A stretch of DNA of 64,000 bases from Torymus aiolomorphi (Eukaryota > Arthropoda > Insecta > Hymenoptera > Torymidae): assembly GCA_036365515.1 (NCBI GenBank), contig CM070874.1, positions 90,850,342-90,914,341 of the forward strand, given 5' to 3'. Both the position numbers and the translations under genes were made by a program. This document shows positions 61,184 to 64,000 of this stretch, piece after piece. The notes under the pieces were generated by a model. That model had not been told where the DNA came from and searched no databases. It was given only the letters and a program-made list of their open reading frames with translations. Each line of letters starts with the position of its first letter. Position 1 is the first letter of the stretch.

Positions 61184-61401
61184 CAGGGAGAATGTACATA
61201 AGCGCGGGGCTACGCTGAGCTACGCTACGCTGTGCTGCGCTACGCTGTCGCATTGATTACTTGTAGACCACGTCGCTGATTGGCTAACATTTAAATATTG
61301 GCCAATCAGCGACGAGGTCTGCAAGTAAGCAATGCGACAGCGCAGCGCAGCGGAGCGTAGCGTAGCTCAGCGTAGCGCAGCGCTTATGTACATTCTCCCT
61401 C
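61184..61401. repeat. GC-rich fold-back (GCTACGCT repeats)
   Basis: AGGGAGAATGTACATAAGCG and CGCTTATGTACATTCTCCCT at the ends, then GCTACGCTGAGCTACGCTAC-type 5-bp repeats, TGTCGCATTG and ACGTCGCTGATTGGC pairing with GCCAATCAGCGACG. Arms about 100 bp, loop about 12 bp. Confidence 0.75.
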
Positions 61402-61835
61402 AGTCATTCCAATTCTGACCCCAACTTGAATCGATTCTCGCTTAAAAAAGAATCGATCTTCCAGAATCGACTTATAAAAATAATCGATTAAATAATCGAT
61501 TCGTTTCAAAAAGTATCGGTCGATTCTAGAAGTATCGAGTATAATCGCCCATCACTACCCCACTCTGACTCAAACTACCAGCTCGAGCTAGACTTCGCAA
61601 CCTGTCTTCACAATAAGCGCGCCAAGCAAAACAGAGTTTAGAAGAGACTTTTTAAGACAAAAATTTCATTTTAATCAACACACGTACACTTAAATATTCT
61701 TAAAAGTATAAATTTTTATGCACAGCACAATTTCCTATACTGCAAACGATATTCACTCTCAAAACGTTGTATTACGTGCGGCAATGTTGTCAACAAACTG
61801 ACGATCGTCAGAACGCTTATTGAGAGGTCACGCGG

Positions 61836-61962
<127 letters not shown>

Positions 61963-62445
61963 AGATACTCGAGGGGAAAGTGCGTGGAGGTGGTATACGT
62001 TTATGTAAAAACTTCTTCCCCTTACGGGCCTATAGGCGCGCTTATTATGGGGTTGCACTATATATATTTTTCATTATGATTTCATTTTAATTAGTTTAAA
62101 TGATAGGATAATCAGATAATGTTTTTAAAAAATTCATCTTTTCATTATATTTTGATTTATTTATTTAGTTTTAGATAGTTAAGAATAAAAATTCAATTTC
62201 AAAAATTCAAATGTAACGGAAATAGCGTATCTTCGCGTCTATTCCTTAGAGACCAATCAAAAACAATCTTTAAATGCTTCACAACATCCAGCCATCGTTA
62301 TTTTACGAGTGGATTTATATGAATTATTTGTTAACTGAAGTATCTTTTGTGCATATAAATATTTATTTCATTGATTTTTACAATTTATGATGAGTTTTAA
62401 GAGCGAATAATCATTGCAACAATTGTCGAAGTTGCATAGTTTTCT

Positions 62446-62500
62446 CGCGGTCACCCCATCCAAGTACTAACCACGCCCAGCGCTGCTTAACTTCCGCTAC
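62446..62500 (-). pseudogene. 5S rRNA-derived fragment
   Basis: The minus strand reads CGGAAGTTAAGCAGCGCTGG, then GCGTGGTTAGTACTTGGATG and GGGTGACCGCG: the internal promoter region (box A, intermediate element, box C) and 3' part of 5S rRNA. Box C has one extra G, and the 5' third and 3' end of the gene are absent, so it is a pseudogene or the head of a 5S-derived SINE. Confidence 0.8.
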
Positions 62501-64000
62501 TCCACCAAAGTGTCGGTTTGAGTTACCTTATTAAAATGATAAAAATGTCAAAATGCAGATATTAAAAATTTTTCTAAAAAAGATAGTAAATATTTTGCTT
62601 CAGCCTAGAGCACGCCTTGGAATTTTGAGGAATGTGTATTGCGTGTACGTGTGTAAATTCATTCAAATGTATACAAATATTTACCTCTGCTATTCGTACG
62701 ACAGATTTACAAGTGCAATTCTGCCAAAAATTTCCCTTTAACCGGTCATAAAAACAATGAAAAAAATTTTGAGGCACATCTTTGCTATAAGTTTATTCTT
62801 GTTTTATATACCACACAATACATGAAAAAACTTGGGAATACAGGAAAACGGTCTTGTGACACAGTTTTAAACGCATATCAACTTTTCTTATGGAAATTTA
62901 ACATAGGAAAAATGAATGAAAAGTAGTCACTGATGATTAACCAATAGCAAGTTTTAAAAGTGCCAACAAATATTCCACAAAAAAGCGATTAAAGTAGAAG
63001 AAAAGAGCTTTAATTTAAACTAAAACTCGTTAAAATCGATCGGTTCTGTGCAAAGTTACGTACATTTGAAAATCGCGAAAAATGACAAAAAATGATAAAA
63101 ATCTTAAGAATTACATAAATTTATTAAAAATAGCGTGTTTTTGTAATTTTCCGCGATGTTTAAATGCACCTAAAGGAATATAGTTTCTCTGGTCAGATAT
63201 CAAAACAAAACAAATATCAAAGCGAATTGTTTTGAAACTTATACTCTGCATCAATGAACTTTACACCTGTTGTACGAATAACATCAGTCAAAAATATTAT
63301 TGAAGACTTCTGTAATATAGAATTACAGGTTTTTAAAGTGCAATTTATGCTACAATATTCGCATTTTTCGAACCATTTTCAGTATAATGTATTTTTATAT
63401 TTAATATCATAAAATACTAAAGAATTTTGTTCGAAGTGAAAATAAGTCACCGCAGTACCAGAAAAATCGTTTCTTGATCCATTTTAGTAAGCTTAAATAA
63501 GAAGAAAGCCACTAGTATATACAGAGCTTACAACGTTCCTCACTCTCCTACTACAAAAAATATGCTCACGATAGACTCTGCCCTATCTATTCCGCATCCT
63601 CCCCTTCCACATTGTAGATATCTGGGTTAATGAGACCGAGCTTAGGTCATACCGCTGTACCAGACGACGGCGGCTACGACGTGAACTTTAAAGGCGGTCG
63701 AGGAAATTTTATGACTTTCCGGAGGCAGTCTGGCGTCTCAGTGCTAGTCCGCGTTTACTGCTCTTTAACGCGGCGAGTGGATTTTTCTTCTTGACGACGA
63801 GGAAGGAGAGTGGATTTGCGAGTAAAGTGGATGTACAAAGTAATATCCAGCTGCGTGCTCCTTCGATATAATGCGCCTGAGTCAGTAACAAAGAGAATGA
63901 AAGAAATAAGGTGCGAATACTGGGCAACGTATTTTTATTGCGTTAATGTGTATGGTTACGAGTTTTTTTTTACCGTTATTGTGCTGACGTCGTCTGTAAG
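62501..64000. other. Window end, no supported gene
   Basis: AT-rich to about 63500; 63570-63900 is GC-richer (TTTAAAGGCGGTCGAGG, CTCTTTAACGCGGCGAG) and could be 5'UTR or regulatory DNA, perhaps for the upstream gene, but no exon could be tied to the GARNL3-like model. Confidence 0.35.

Larger units (their letters stand above)
59617..61557. mobile_element. hAT-type non-autonomous element carrying the 93-bp array
   Basis: Ends TAGTGATGGGCGATT and AATCGCCCATCACTA, flanked by the 8-bp direct repeat CCCCACTC (59609-59616 and 61558-61565). The 8-bp duplication and a TAGTGATGGGC-type terminus are hallmarks of hAT elements. Interior: ATCGATT-rich subterminal regions, the 93-bp array in both orientations, a nested fold-back (60256-60492) and a GC-rich fold-back (61184-61401). 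No transposase frame. Confidence 0.85.

Noticed and set aside
63709..63927. Minus-strand frame starting near PSIRTLFLSFSLLLTQ as a signal-peptide protein
   Set aside because: No ATG at the start, internal acceptor-like CTGACTCAG, no recognisable domain; insufficient support.

Overview
The window is nuclear DNA of an arthropod, most likely an insect, and the exon sequences and repeat style suggest a parasitoid-type hymenopteran (inference; species not determinable). It is AT-rich, has GT-AG introns, long (CA)n and (AG)n microsatellites, and is packed with fold-back and terminal-inverted-repeat elements. It is not bacterial: there are no operons or ribosome binding sites.

Host genes. (1) The backbone is a long minus-strand gene, a GARNL3-like Rap-GAP/CNH protein. 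Thirteen exons between 49873 and 23024 join with consistent phases into about 732 codons, running from near the N-terminus through the Rap-GAP domain (with the family's catalytic Asn) into the CNH domain. The first exon(s) and the C-terminal exons are not seen. (2) A two-exon minus-strand gene at 12159-11727 encodes a 104-residue protein with a signal peptide and a TATA box. I do not recognise it. (3) A single-exon plus-strand gene at 36645-38255 encodes a 536-residue protein with C-terminal ankyrin repeats. It sits in a GARNL3 intron, flanked by inverted and direct repeats.

Layout. 1-1250: remnant of a psq-type HTH transposase lacking its DDE core. 1350-3380: palindrome/microsatellite unit and AT-rich repeats. 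3385-10290: a large palindromic element interrupted by a Copia remnant, itself interrupted by a fold-back element with Transib-like ends, followed by a 93-bp tandem array. 10290-13250: fold-back element, secreted-peptide gene, giant CA tract. 13250-17700: 260-bp tandem repeats and a fold-back with 450-bp arms. 17700-20960: second copy of the palindromic element plus array. 21389-22682: apparently intact mariner. 23024-49873: GARNL3-like gene with intronic MITEs, the ankyrin gene and a 600-bp palindrome abutting a splice acceptor. 50324-52209: decayed Gypsy element with a tRNA-Pro-like primer site. 53400-57000: several fold-back elements. 58750-59488: 3' end of a LINE. 59531-62059: a pogo-like element containing a hAT element (8-bp target duplication), which contains the 93-bp array, which contains another fold-back. 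62446-62500: a 5S rRNA-derived fragment.

The host genes look unrelated in function. The recurring theme is nested insertion of non-autonomous DNA transposons, several with readable target-site duplications, which lets relative insertion order be read from sequence. All family names come from motif recognition by eye; no database search was run.
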